From: an uncultured Rhodospirillales bacterium | GTDB taxonomy: Bacteria > Pseudomonadota > Alphaproteobacteria > Acetobacterales > Acetobacteraceae | DNA length: 5,174 bases | Assembly: GCA_903928045.1 (NCBI GenBank) | Contig: CAIYPH010000010.1 | Coordinates: forward strand, 1 to 5,174 | Direction of reading: 5' to 3' | Shown here: positions 1 to 5,174 of the stretch, in pieces | Layout of the letters: each line of letters begins with the position of its first letter | How positions within the stretch are numbered: position 1 is the stretch's first letter | Notes under the pieces: generated by a model | Told to the model about the DNA's origin: nothing | Databases searched by the model: none | What the model saw: only the letters and a program-made list of their open reading frames with translations | Position numbers and translations under genes: made by a program

Positions 1-705
1 CATCAGTTCGAGGCCGAGGTTGACGATGCGTTTATTGGCGGCCAGCAGGTCCGGGTCGATGAGGGCCATGCGGTCGGCGAGGCCTTCACATTCGGCTTCG
101 AGCAGGTTGGCGGGGACGGCTTTCATGGCCAGGCCGATGAGGGCGGCTTCGCGGCCGGTGATGGTGTCGCCGGTCATCAGCAGGCGCTTGGCCCATTGGG
201 GGCCGCAGTTGTAGATCCACATCTGGTTGGGCAGGGCGCCGAGATCGCGTGCGGGGGGGAAGCCGAAGCGGGCGTTGTCGGCGGTGATAACCATGTCCGA
301 GAGCAGGGCGATATCGGTGCCGCCGGCGATACAGTTGCCGTGGACCTGGGCGATGACGGGTTTGTGCATGTCGAAGAGCGCCATGCGCAGGCGCTGGCTG
401 CGTTCGAGGCGCCAGATGTCGTCATCGATGGTGGTGTTTTTGTCGTAGATGCTGCCGGTGCGGCGGGGGGTGCCGGACGCGGGGGCGTTGATGCCGGGGG
501 TGATGTCGTAGCCGGCGCAGAAGGAGGGGCCGGCGCCGCGGAGGATGACGGAGTGGACGCGTTTGTCGTCATCGGCATCCCACAGGGCGTCGGCGAGCTC
601 CGTGAGGAGGGCGAAGGAGAGCGCGTTGCGCTTTTCGGGGCGGTTGAGGGTGATGCGGGCGCGGCCGCGTTCGATTTCGACGATGATGTGTTCGTAGTCG
701 GCCAT
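1..705 (-). CDS. Crotonase/enoyl-CoA hydratase-isomerase family protein, 3'-truncated by the window edge
   Basis: Reading the minus strand from the ATG at 705-703 gives 235 codons without a stop, continuing past base 1; family members are usually about 260-300 residues, so only the C-terminal helices are missing. A purine-rich GGGGAG lies about 7 bases upstream of the ATG. Visible crotonase marks are the N-terminal ITLNRPEKRNAL (residues 18-29), the first oxyanion-hole segment PSFCAGYD (60-67) and the second one, HGNCIAGGTDIALLSD (122-137). The fold binds acyl-CoA thioesters and stabilises an enolate. Unlike classical enoyl-CoA hydratase, the position of the first catalytic Glu is Asp131, and the second Glu (the PE of the FGQPE-type motif) is replaced in FGFPPARDLG (147-156). 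Hydratase activity is therefore uncertain; isomerase, hydrolase, decarboxylase or another thioester reaction is possible. It is cytoplasmic, with no signal peptide. It is divergent from the molybdenum hydroxylase genes, with 270 bases between them. The family call is firm; the reaction is not. Confidence 0.9.
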   Translation of the reverse strand, partial: MADYEHIIVEIERGRARITLNRPEKRNALSFALLTELADALWDADDDKRVHSVILRGAGPSFCAGYDITPGINAPASGTPRRTGSIYDKNTTIDDDIWRLERSQRLRMALFDMHKPVIAQVHGNCIAGGTDIALLSDMVITADNARFGFPPARDLGALPNQMWIYNCGPQWAKRLLMTGDTITGREAALIGLAMKAVPANLLEAECEGLADRMALIDPDLLAANKRIVNLGLELM

Positions 706-781
706 TGGTTTTCTCCCCGGTGTCGCCGCTGAGATGCGGTGTTGGAGGGAGTTTGCCTGGACGGGCGGCGTTGTCGAGGGT

Positions 782-805
782 GTTCTTTTTGTGAACAAAA
801 AGAAC
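782..805. repeat. A/T-rich palindrome, left copy
   Basis: Two 11-base arms (782-792 and 795-805) are perfect reverse complements around a 2-base centre; the arm begins GTTCTTTTTGT. It is followed by an A-run and CTTTTTA up to 820. Read in reverse complement, the block 782-820 resembles the right-hand copy near 883-917, so the two form an inverted pair. The stem is mostly A-T and lacks the GC-rich stem plus U-tract of a normal intrinsic terminator. Confidence 0.8.
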
Positions 806-894
806 CAAAAAAACTTTTTATTCCGTCCCATGCCGTTGGCGTACACAGGCGGGATGGTCAGCAGCGGTACATACCAATGTAGTAAAAGTTTTTT

Positions 895-917
895 GCTTCT
901 TTTTTCAAAAAAGAAGC
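895..917. repeat. A/T-rich palindrome, right copy
   Basis: Arms 895-905 and 907-917 (GCTTCTTTTTT and its exact complement) surround a single central base, giving an 11-base perfect palindrome. It is preceded by AAAAGTTTTTT (884-894), which matches the inverted A-run/CTTTTT following the left copy. The two copies enclose about 60 bases of ordinary GC-rich sequence. From memory, A/T-rich hairpins of this sort recur between genes in Acetobacteraceae and relatives; that is recollection, not a search result. Confidence 0.8.
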
Positions 918-975
918 GCTTGCTGCCGCTTGCGCTCTCTCCGATGATCCCGGCAAGCACGCATAGGAGGGTCGG

Positions 976-1425
976 ATGATTTCGTTGCTGATCAATGGTC
1001 AGAGTCACAGCGTCGACGTCGATCCGCAGACGCCTTTGCTGTGGGTGATCCGCGAGTGGCTGGGGATGACGGGCACCAAGTTCGGCTGCGGGATTGCGCA
1101 GTGTGGCGCGTGTTCGGTGCATATCGATGGTGCGGTGATGCGGTCCTGCTCGGTGCCGGTGGGCAGTGTGGGGGCGGGGAAGATCACGACGATCGAGGGG
1201 TTGTCGGCGGATGGGGTGAGCCATCCGGTGCAGAAGGCGTGGCTGGCGCATGACGTGCCGCAATGCGGGTATTGCCAGTCCGGGCAGATCATGGCGGCGG
1301 CGGCGCTGCTGAAGGAGACGCCGAAGCCGACGGACGCGGATATCGACGCGGCGATGACCAATATCTGTCGCTGCGGGACGTATAACCGTATCCGCGCGGC
1401 GATCCATACCGCCGCCGGCGCGTGA
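976..1425 (+). CDS. IorA-like [2Fe-2S] subunit of a molybdenum hydroxylase (xanthine dehydrogenase family)
   Basis: A 149-residue protein with the two-domain small-subunit layout of the xanthine oxidase family. The N-terminal plant-ferredoxin-like domain carries Cys38, Cys43, Cys46 and Cys58 ([15 protein letters not shown] plus a later Cys). The C-terminal four-helix domain carries Cys97, Cys100, Cys131 and Cys133 (CGYCQSGQ and ICRCGTY). All eight cluster ligands are present, so it should hold two [2Fe-2S] clusters that carry electrons away from the molybdenum centre of the next gene's product. The length is normal for the IorA group (about 150-160). The start is set by AGGAGG at 965-970, 5 bases before the ATG. 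It has no signal peptide of its own; in related enzymes the small subunit is thought to be exported with its Tat-tagged partner. The large-subunit gene begins 11 bases downstream. The true substrate and electron acceptor cannot be read from the sequence. Confidence 0.94.
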   Translation: MISLLINGQSHSVDVDPQTPLLWVIREWLGMTGTKFGCGIAQCGACSVHIDGAVMRSCSVPVGSVGAGKITTIEGLSADGVSHPVQKAWLAHDVPQCGYCQSGQIMAAAALLKETPKPTDADIDAAMTNICRCGTYNRIRAAIHTAAGA

Positions 1426-1431
1426 GGGAGG
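1426..1431 (+). promoter_or_regulatory. Ribosome binding site deciding the start of the large hydroxylase subunit
   Basis: GGGAGG starts immediately after the small-subunit stop codon and sits 5 bases before the ATG at 1437. It would lie inside the coding region if the in-frame GTG at 1422 were used, and it places a Tat motif at the correct distance from the N-terminus, so the ATG is preferred. Confidence 0.7.
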
Positions 1432-1436
1432 GGACG

Positions 1437-3572
1437 ATGAAGCTTGATCGCCGCCAATTCACCGCCGCCGCGCTGGCGGGGGCTTTTTCGTTGGGCTGGC
1501 GGGTGCCGGCCGAGGCGCAGACCGCGGGGGCAGAGGTCGGGATCTGGGCCGTGGTGCATCCCGACGACAGCATCGTGGTGCGGATAGCCCGCAGCGAAAT
1601 GGGGCAAGGGACGTCCACCGGGCTCGCGCAATTGGTGGCGGACGAGATGGATGCGGACTGGACGTTCGTGCGGCTGGAGTTCGTGGCGCCGCATGACAAT
1701 CTGGCGCGCAGGCGGGCGTGGGGGGATATGTCGACCGGGGGCAGCCGCGGATTGCGCGGGTCGGTGGAGTATGTGCGCAAGGGGGGTGCGGCGGCGCGGG
1801 CGATGCTGGTGGCGGCGGCGGCGGCGCAATGGGGCGTGGCGGCGGGGGACTGCGCGGCGGCGGCGAGCGTGATCACCCATACGCCGAGCGGGCGGACGCT
1901 GCGGTTCGGCGAGGTGGCCGCGGCGGCGGCGAAGCTGCCGGTGCCGGCGGAGGTGAGGCTGAAGACGCCGGCGCAGTGGACGATCATCGGCAGGTCGGTG
2001 AAGCGGCTCGACACGGTGCCGAAGGTGTCGGGCAAGCTGCAATACGCGCTCGACGTGGTGCTGCCGGGGATGCTGAACGCGGCGATCGCGCAGAGCCCGG
2101 TGTTTGGCGGCAGGCTGGTGAGCTTCGATGCCAAGGCGATCGCCGGGATGGCGGGCGTGCGGCACGTGCTGGCGCTGGGCGATAACGCGGTGGCGGTGGT
2201 GGCGGACAAGTTCTACCAGGCCAAGACGGCGCTGGCGAAGCTGCCGGTGGAGTGGGACGAGCGCGGCAATGGCGGGGTGGACAGCGCGGCGATTGCGCGG
2301 TTCCTGGCCGAGGGGCTGGCTGCGCCGACGGCGGGGGTTGGGCTGAAGCAGGGGGATGCGGCGCGGGCCATCGGGGGGGCGGCGCGCAAAGTGGAGGCCG
2401 TGTATGGCACGCCGTTCCTGGCGCATGCCACGATGGAGCCGATGAATTGCACCGCCTTGTTCACCGGCGATGCGGTCGAGGTGTGGGCGGCGACGCAAAA
2501 TGGCGAGGGGACGCTGGCGGCGGCCTCGGAGGCGGCGGGGGTGCCGCTGTCAAAGGTGAAGGTGCGCAAGACGACGCTCGGCGGCGGGTTCGGCCGGCGG
2601 GGCAACCAGGATTACACGCGCTATGCGGTGCTGCTCGCCAAGCAGGTACCGGGCGTGCCGGTGAAGCTGATCTGGACGCGCGAGGAGGACACGCAGCACG
2701 ATTTCTACCGGCCGATCACCCAGTGCCGGTTGACGGCGGGGCTGGATGCCGGGGGGACTCTTGCGGGTTTTCACATGCGGATTTCCGGCCAGTCGATCAT
2801 GGCGTTCGCCTCGCCGGCGACGCTGGAGAACGGGGTTGATCCGCGGATGTTCCAGAGCGCGAACGCCGAGGAGTTCGGCTATCACGCGATCCCGGACCTG
2901 CTGATCGAGCATGCGATGCGCAATACGCATGTGCCGGTGGGGCCGTGGCGGGGGGTGAACACCAACCAGAACGCCATTTATATCGAGTGCTTCATCGATG
3001 AGCTGGCGCATGCGGCGGGGAAGGACCCGGTGGCGTTCCGCCGGCCGCTGCTGGCGAAGAACCCGAAGAACCTGGCGGTGCTGGAGGCGGTGGCGGCCAA
3101 GGCGGGCTGGGGCAGCGCGCTGCCGCCGGGCGTGTTCCGCGGGATTGCGCAGAACCATGGCTACGGCAGCTATGTCGCCTGCGTCGCCGAGGTGTCGGTT
3201 TCGGCCAAGGGGGAGCTGAAGATCCATCGGCTGGTGGCCGGCACCAACCCGGGCCACGCGGTGAACCCGCAGCTGATCGACGCGCAGGTGGACGGCTCCT
3301 TCGCCTATGGGCTGTCCGCGCTGCTCTACAGTGAGATCACCATCGCCAAGGGGCGGGTCGCCGAGGGGAATTTCGACACCTATCAGGTCGCCCGCATGGC
3401 GGACATGCCAAAGGTGGAGACCGTGGTGGTGCCGACCGGGGATTTCTGGGGCGGGGTGGGCGAGCCGACCATCGCGGTGGCGGCGCCGGCGGTGCTGAAT
3501 TCGATTTTCGCGGCGACGGGGAAGCGGATCCGCCATCTGCCGATTGGGGACCAGGATCTGCGGCCGGCCTGA
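1437..3572 (+). CDS. IorB-like molybdopterin-binding large subunit of a molybdenum hydroxylase, Tat-exported
   Basis: A 711-residue protein when started at the ATG with GGGAGG 5 bases upstream. The N-terminus is a Tat signal: DRRQF (4-8), a hydrophobic stretch, and a likely cleavage site AEA|Q at 27/28, implying a periplasmic enzyme assembled with its cofactor before export. Next come a molybdenum-binding segment with EMGQGTSTG (54-62), the a/b hammerhead domain (about 190-275, starting RLDTVPKVSGK), HATMEPMNC (330-338), the cofactor loop GGGFGRRGNQDY (382-393), PWRGVN (503-508) and GVGEP (673-677), whose Glu676 matches the catalytic base of the family. The single-chain, Tat-tagged form paired with a small 2Fe-2S subunit is the isoquinoline 1-oxidoreductase (IorAB) arrangement; related enzymes oxidise N-heterocycles or aldehydes. 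Characterised IorB is somewhat longer, from memory about 780 residues. No cytochrome c subunit and no XdhC- or MobA-like maturation gene is adjacent, so acceptor and cofactor supply come from elsewhere. The family is firm; the substrate is unknown. Confidence 0.94.
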   Translation: MKLDRRQFTAAALAGAFSLGWRVPAEAQTAGAEVGIWAVVHPDDSIVVRIARSEMGQGTSTGLAQLVADEMDADWTFVRLEFVAPHDNLARRRAWGDMSTGGSRGLRGSVEYVRKGGAAARAMLVAAAAAQWGVAAGDCAAAASVITHTPSGRTLRFGEVAAAAAKLPVPAEVRLKTPAQWTIIGRSVKRLDTVPKVSGKLQYALDVVLPGMLNAAIAQSPVFGGRLVSFDAKAIAGMAGVRHVLALGDNAVAVVADKFYQAKTALAKLPVEWDERGNGGVDSAAIARFLAEGLAAPTAGVGLKQGDAARAIGGAARKVEAVYGTPFLAHATMEPMNCTALFTGDAVEVWAATQNGEGTLAAASEAAGVPLSKVKVRKTTLGGGFGRRGNQDYTRYAVLLAKQVPGVPVKLIWTREEDTQHDFYRPITQCRLTAGLDAGGTLAGFHMRISGQSIMAFASPATLENGVDPRMFQSANAEEFGYHAIPDLLIEHAMRNTHVPVGPWRGVNTNQNAIYIECFIDELAHAAGKDPVAFRRPLLAKNPKNLAVLEAVAAKAGWGSALPPGVFRGIAQNHGYGSYVACVAEVSVSAKGELKIHRLVAGTNPGHAVNPQLIDAQVDGSFAYGLSALLYSEITIAKGRVAEGNFDTYQVARMADMPKVETVVVPTGDFWGGVGEPTIAVAAPAVLNSIFAATGKRIRHLPIGDQDLRPA

Positions 3573-3589
3573 GCCTCGCTGGCTTTGCG

Positions 3590-3618
3590 TTGACCGGCGC
3601 GGGGGTGCGGCGTAAGGA
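3590..3618 (+). promoter_or_regulatory. Possible weak promoter for the sdh operon
   Basis: TTGACC (3590-3595) is a good -35 match; 17 bases later TAAGGA (3613-3618) is only a poor -10 match. It lies in the 85-base gap before sdhC, where a promoter is needed unless sdh is read through from the hydroxylase genes. The gap holds no clear intrinsic terminator. This is a guess from spacing and one good hexamer. Confidence 0.25.
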
Positions 3619-3642
3619 AACGCAGGCTTGATCGGTCGGTTT

Positions 3643-3648
3643 GGGGAG
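3643..3648 (+). promoter_or_regulatory. Ribosome binding site for sdhC
   Basis: GGGGAG lies 9 bases before the ATG at 3658. It supports that ATG over the in-frame TTG at 3628, which would add ten residues with no resemblance to SdhC N-termini. Confidence 0.55.
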
Positions 3649-3657
3649 TTGGCTGGG

Positions 3658-4089
3658 ATGACGGATACCCGCGAGGCGCTGATGGTGGCGCGCACGTCGG
3701 ATGGGCGGACGGTGCGGCGGCCGCTGTCGCCGCATTTGCAGGTCTACCGGCCGCAGATCACCTCGACGATGTCGATTTTCCACCGCATCACCGGCGTGGC
3801 GCTGGCGGCGGGCGCGTTGCTGCTGGTGTGGTTCCTGGTGGCCGCCGCGACGTCGGACGCTGCGTTCGGGCGGGTGGCGTGGTTCATCGGCTCGCCGGTC
3901 GGGTATTTGCTGCTGTTCGGCTGGACGGTGGCGCTGTGGTACCAGTTCTGCAACGGCATCCGGCATTTGTTCTGGGATTTCGGCAAGGGCTTCGAGCTGC
4001 CGCAGGTGCACGCGAGCGGCAAGGCGGTGTTCGCGGCCACTGCGGTGCTGACGGTCCTGACTTGGATCGTCATCTTGGCGGCGCGGTAA
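3658..4089 (+). CDS. sdhC: Succinate dehydrogenase cytochrome b556 subunit (SdhC)
   Basis: The 143-residue membrane anchor of complex II. The N-terminal signature RPLSPHLQVYRPQITS (21-36) is followed by SIFHRITG (39-46); Ser39 and Arg43 match the ubiquinone-site Ser27 and Arg31 of E. coli SdhC. Three membrane helices are visible, near 47-65, 78-97 and 123-142, as expected. The second SdhC signature NGIRHLFWDFGKGFE (99-113) is intact. The striking point is the residue matching the E. coli haem-b ligand His84: the expected YH reads Tyr95-Gln96 here (codons TAC CAG). With SdhD it anchors the SdhAB dimer to the inner membrane and passes electrons from succinate to quinone. It is the first gene of the operon, 13 bases before sdhD. 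The ATG is chosen on the upstream GGGGAG and family alignment. Identity is near certain. Confidence 0.95.
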   Translation: MTDTREALMVARTSDGRTVRRPLSPHLQVYRPQITSTMSIFHRITGVALAAGALLLVWFLVAAATSDAAFGRVAWFIGSPVGYLLLFGWTVALWYQFCNGIRHLFWDFGKGFELPQVHASGKAVFAATAVLTVLTWIVILAAR

Positions 4090-4094
4090 GGAGG
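4088..4094 (+). promoter_or_regulatory. Ribosome binding site for sdhD overlapping the sdhC stop
   Basis: AAGGAGG begins within the TAA stop of sdhC and stands 8 bases before the sdhD ATG. It is the strongest site in the operon, suggests translational coupling of the two anchor subunits, and decides the start at 4103 over later in-frame ATGs. Confidence 0.7.
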
Positions 4095-4102
4095 ATTTCG
4101 GG

Positions 4103-4504
4103 ATGAGCGAGAAGGCAAGCCCGGCGATCATGCGCTCCATGCTGGGGCGCGCGCGCGGCCTGGGGTCGGCGAAATCGGGGACTGGTCATTGGTGGGCGCA
4201 GCGGGTGACGGCGTTCGCGCTGCTGCCGCTGGTGCTGTGGTTCGTCTGCGCGGCGATCCGGCTGGCCGGCGCGATGCGGGCGGATGTGGCGCATTGGGCG
4301 GCCGATCCGCTGGTGGCCACGCTGCTGGTGAGTTTGGTGCTGGCGATGTTTCATCACATGCGGCTGGGTTTGCAGGTGGTGATCGAGGACTACATACACG
4401 CCGAGAGGCCGCGCCTGGCGTGGCTGCTGGTGATGCAGGGGGTGACCGGGCTGCTCGGCCTCGCCGCCATCATCGCCATCCTGAAACTGGCCTTTACCGG
4501 CTGA
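4103..4504 (+). CDS. sdhD: Succinate dehydrogenase hydrophobic membrane anchor subunit (SdhD)
   Basis: A 133-residue protein, typical for SdhD. The soluble N-terminus runs into [16 protein letters not shown] (25-40), the usual start of alphaproteobacterial SdhD, followed by three membrane helices near 36-56, 69-93 and 105-131. [15 protein letters not shown] (83-97) is the diagnostic motif: His85 matches the haem-b ligand His71 of E. coli SdhD, and Asp96-Tyr97 match the Asp82-Tyr83 pair at the quinone site. It forms the anchor with SdhC. It sits 13 bases after sdhC and 20 bases before sdhA, so it is co-transcribed. The last stretch (from about 4453) changes from G-ending to C-ending codons, a style that continues into sdhA. 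Confidence 0.94.
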   Translation: MSEKASPAIMRSMLGRARGLGSAKSGTGHWWAQRVTAFALLPLVLWFVCAAIRLAGAMRADVAHWAADPLVATLLVSLVLAMFHHMRLGLQVVIEDYIHAERPRLAWLLVMQGVTGLLGLAAIIAILKLAFTG

Positions 4505-4524
4505 ACGCGCGTGGACATGAACCG

Positions 4525-5174
4525 ATGAACGCTGTGACGAAACCCTCCTTCGGCGCCTACAACATCATCGACCACACGTATGACGTGGTGGTGGTCGGCG
4601 CCGGCGGGGCCGGGCTGCGCGCGACGCTTGGCATGGGCGCCGCCGGACTGAAAACCGCCTGCATCACCAAGGTGTTCCCCACCCGCAGCCACACCGTGGC
4701 CGCCCAGGGCGGCATCGGCGCCGCGCTCGGCAACATGGGCGAGGATGACTGGCGCTGGCACATGTACGACACCGTCAAGGGGTCGGACTGGCTGGGTGAC
4801 CAGGATGCCATCGAGTACATGTGCCGCGAGGCGATCCCGGCGGTTTATGAGCTCGAGCATTTCGGCGTGCCGTTCAGCCGCACCGAGGATGGCCGCATCT
4901 ACCAGCGCCCGTTTGGCGGCCACATGACGGAATACGGCAAGGCCCCGGCGATGCGCGCCTGTGCCGCCGCCGACCGCACCGGCCATGCCATCCTGCACAC
5001 GCTCTACCAGCAGAGCCTCAAGCACGAGGTGGAGTTCTTCGTCGAATACTTCGCGCTCGACCTCATCATGGACGAGGACGGCGCCTGCCGCGGCGTGATG
5101 GCCTGGTGCCTGGAAGACGGCTCGATGCACCGCTTCCGCGCCCAGACCGTGGTGTTGGCGACCGGCGGCTACGG
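4525..5174 (+). CDS. sdhA: Succinate dehydrogenase flavoprotein subunit (SdhA), 3'-truncated by the window edge
   Basis: The first 216 codons of a protein normally about 590-600 residues long; the frame is open to the end of the window. The Rossmann FAD motif [14 protein letters not shown] is at 21-34. [11 protein letters not shown] (53-63) contains His56, equivalent to the histidine that carries FAD covalently in E. coli SdhA (His45). [19 protein letters not shown] (128-146) is another conserved flavoprotein stretch. The substrate-binding His and Arg further on lie outside the window. It oxidises succinate to fumarate on the cytoplasmic face and passes electrons to SdhB. The ATG at 4525 gives the family-like N-terminus; the earlier ATG at 4517 reaches a stop after two more codons. 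The ribosome site is weak (GTGGA at 4511-4515, 9 bases upstream), so translation may depend on coupling to sdhD. Alanine codons are mostly GCC, unlike the GCG-rich genes upstream. Confidence 0.97.
   Translation, partial: MNAVTKPSFGAYNIIDHTYDVVVVGAGGAGLRATLGMGAAGLKTACITKVFPTRSHTVAAQGGIGAALGNMGEDDWRWHMYDTVKGSDWLGDQDAIEYMCREAIPAVYELEHFGVPFSRTEDGRIYQRPFGGHMTEYGKAPAMRACAAADRTGHAILHTLYQQSLKHEVEFFVEYFALDLIMDEDGACRGVMAWCLEDGSMHRFRAQTVVLATGGY

Larger units (their letters stand above)
706..975. other. Divergent intergenic region between crotonase and IorA-like genes
   Basis: No convincing gene lies here. The outer parts are GC-rich like the rest of the window, but roughly 781-917 is A/T-rich and built from two palindromes (listed separately). 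Promoters for both divergent genes must lie here or within the palindromes, but I found no good -35/-10 pair in either direction. Next to the IorA-like gene, a 7-base direct repeat CGCTTGC occurs at 917-923 and 927-933, and GCTTGC (928-933) can pair with GCAAGC (953-958). This could be an operator or mRNA hairpin just before the ribosome site, but it is short enough to be chance. The site before the IorA-like ATG is a strong AGGAGG at 965-970, 5 bases from the start. Confidence 0.6.

Noticed and set aside
569..808. A 79-codon minus-strand frame starting in the left palindrome
   Set aside because: It overlaps the crotonase N-terminus in another frame and has an unnatural Arg/Pro/His-rich sequence.
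782..917. The palindromes as intrinsic terminators
   Set aside because: The stems are largely A-T with no GC-rich base, and both lie upstream of the divergent genes, not after a stop codon.
734..979. An 81-codon plus-strand frame crossing the intergenic region
   Set aside because: Its Lys/Phe/Leu-rich parts are translations of the A/T palindromes, it has no family resemblance, and it ends within the start of the IorA-like gene.
1422..1436. GTG at 1422 as start of the large hydroxylase subunit
   Set aside because: It would put the ribosome binding site inside the gene and add five residues before the Tat motif; the ATG at 1437 fits better.
1811..1826. GGC trinucleotide run inside the large hydroxylase gene
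   Set aside because: It encodes an ordinary alanine-rich stretch in a GCG-biased gene; five units are not remarkable at this base composition.
3628..3657. TTG at 3628 as start of sdhC
   Set aside because: The extra ten residues do not resemble SdhC, and a purine-rich site is placed before the ATG at 3658.
1005..3695. Long minus-strand open frames (1005-2498 and 2550-3695) opposite the hydroxylase genes
   Set aside because: They are His/Arg/Pro-rich with no recognisable domain, a usual by-product of high-GC coding on the other strand. The plus-strand frames carry complete family motifs.
4517..4528. ATG at 4517 after sdhD, as a sdhA start or leader peptide
   Set aside because: The frame stops after three codons. 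It overlaps the real sdhA ATG but is too short to support any role.

Overview
The window looks like chromosomal DNA from a high-GC alphaproteobacterium, probably of the Acetobacteraceae/Rhodospirillales type. The evidence is the strong G/C-ending codon bias, the sdhC-sdhD-sdhA order with alphaproteobacterial-looking subunits, a Tat-exported IorB-type molybdenum hydroxylase, and A/T-rich palindromes between genes of a kind I associate from memory with that group. The taxonomic call is inference.

Layout. Bases 1-705 hold the N-terminal 235 residues of a crotonase-superfamily protein on the minus strand, which runs off the left edge. Bases 706-975 are a divergent intergenic region with an A/T-rich pair of near-perfect palindromes (about 782-917) in otherwise GC-rich DNA. 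Bases 976-1425 and 1437-3572 encode the small [2Fe-2S] subunit and the large molybdopterin subunit of an IorAB-like hydroxylase, separated by 11 bases and surely co-transcribed. After an 85-base gap comes the succinate dehydrogenase (complex II) operon: sdhC (3658-4089), sdhD (4103-4504) and the first 216 codons of sdhA (4525 to the right edge). sdhB is expected beyond the window.

How the genes work together. SdhCD are the membrane anchor and quinone site and SdhA is the covalent-FAD succinate oxidising subunit, so this block joins the TCA cycle to the quinone pool. The IorAB-like pair would oxidise a small substrate (N-heterocycle or aldehyde type, identity not readable from sequence) and pass electrons from molybdenum through two [2Fe-2S] clusters to an acceptor not encoded here. 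The crotonase-like protein probably acts on an acyl-CoA, but both glutamates of classical hydratases appear to be missing.

No new defence, mobile or RNA system is visible. The points most worth checking are a Gln in place of the usual haem-ligand His of SdhC, the missing catalytic glutamates in the crotonase, the paired palindromes, and an abrupt change in codon style at the sdhD/sdhA junction.
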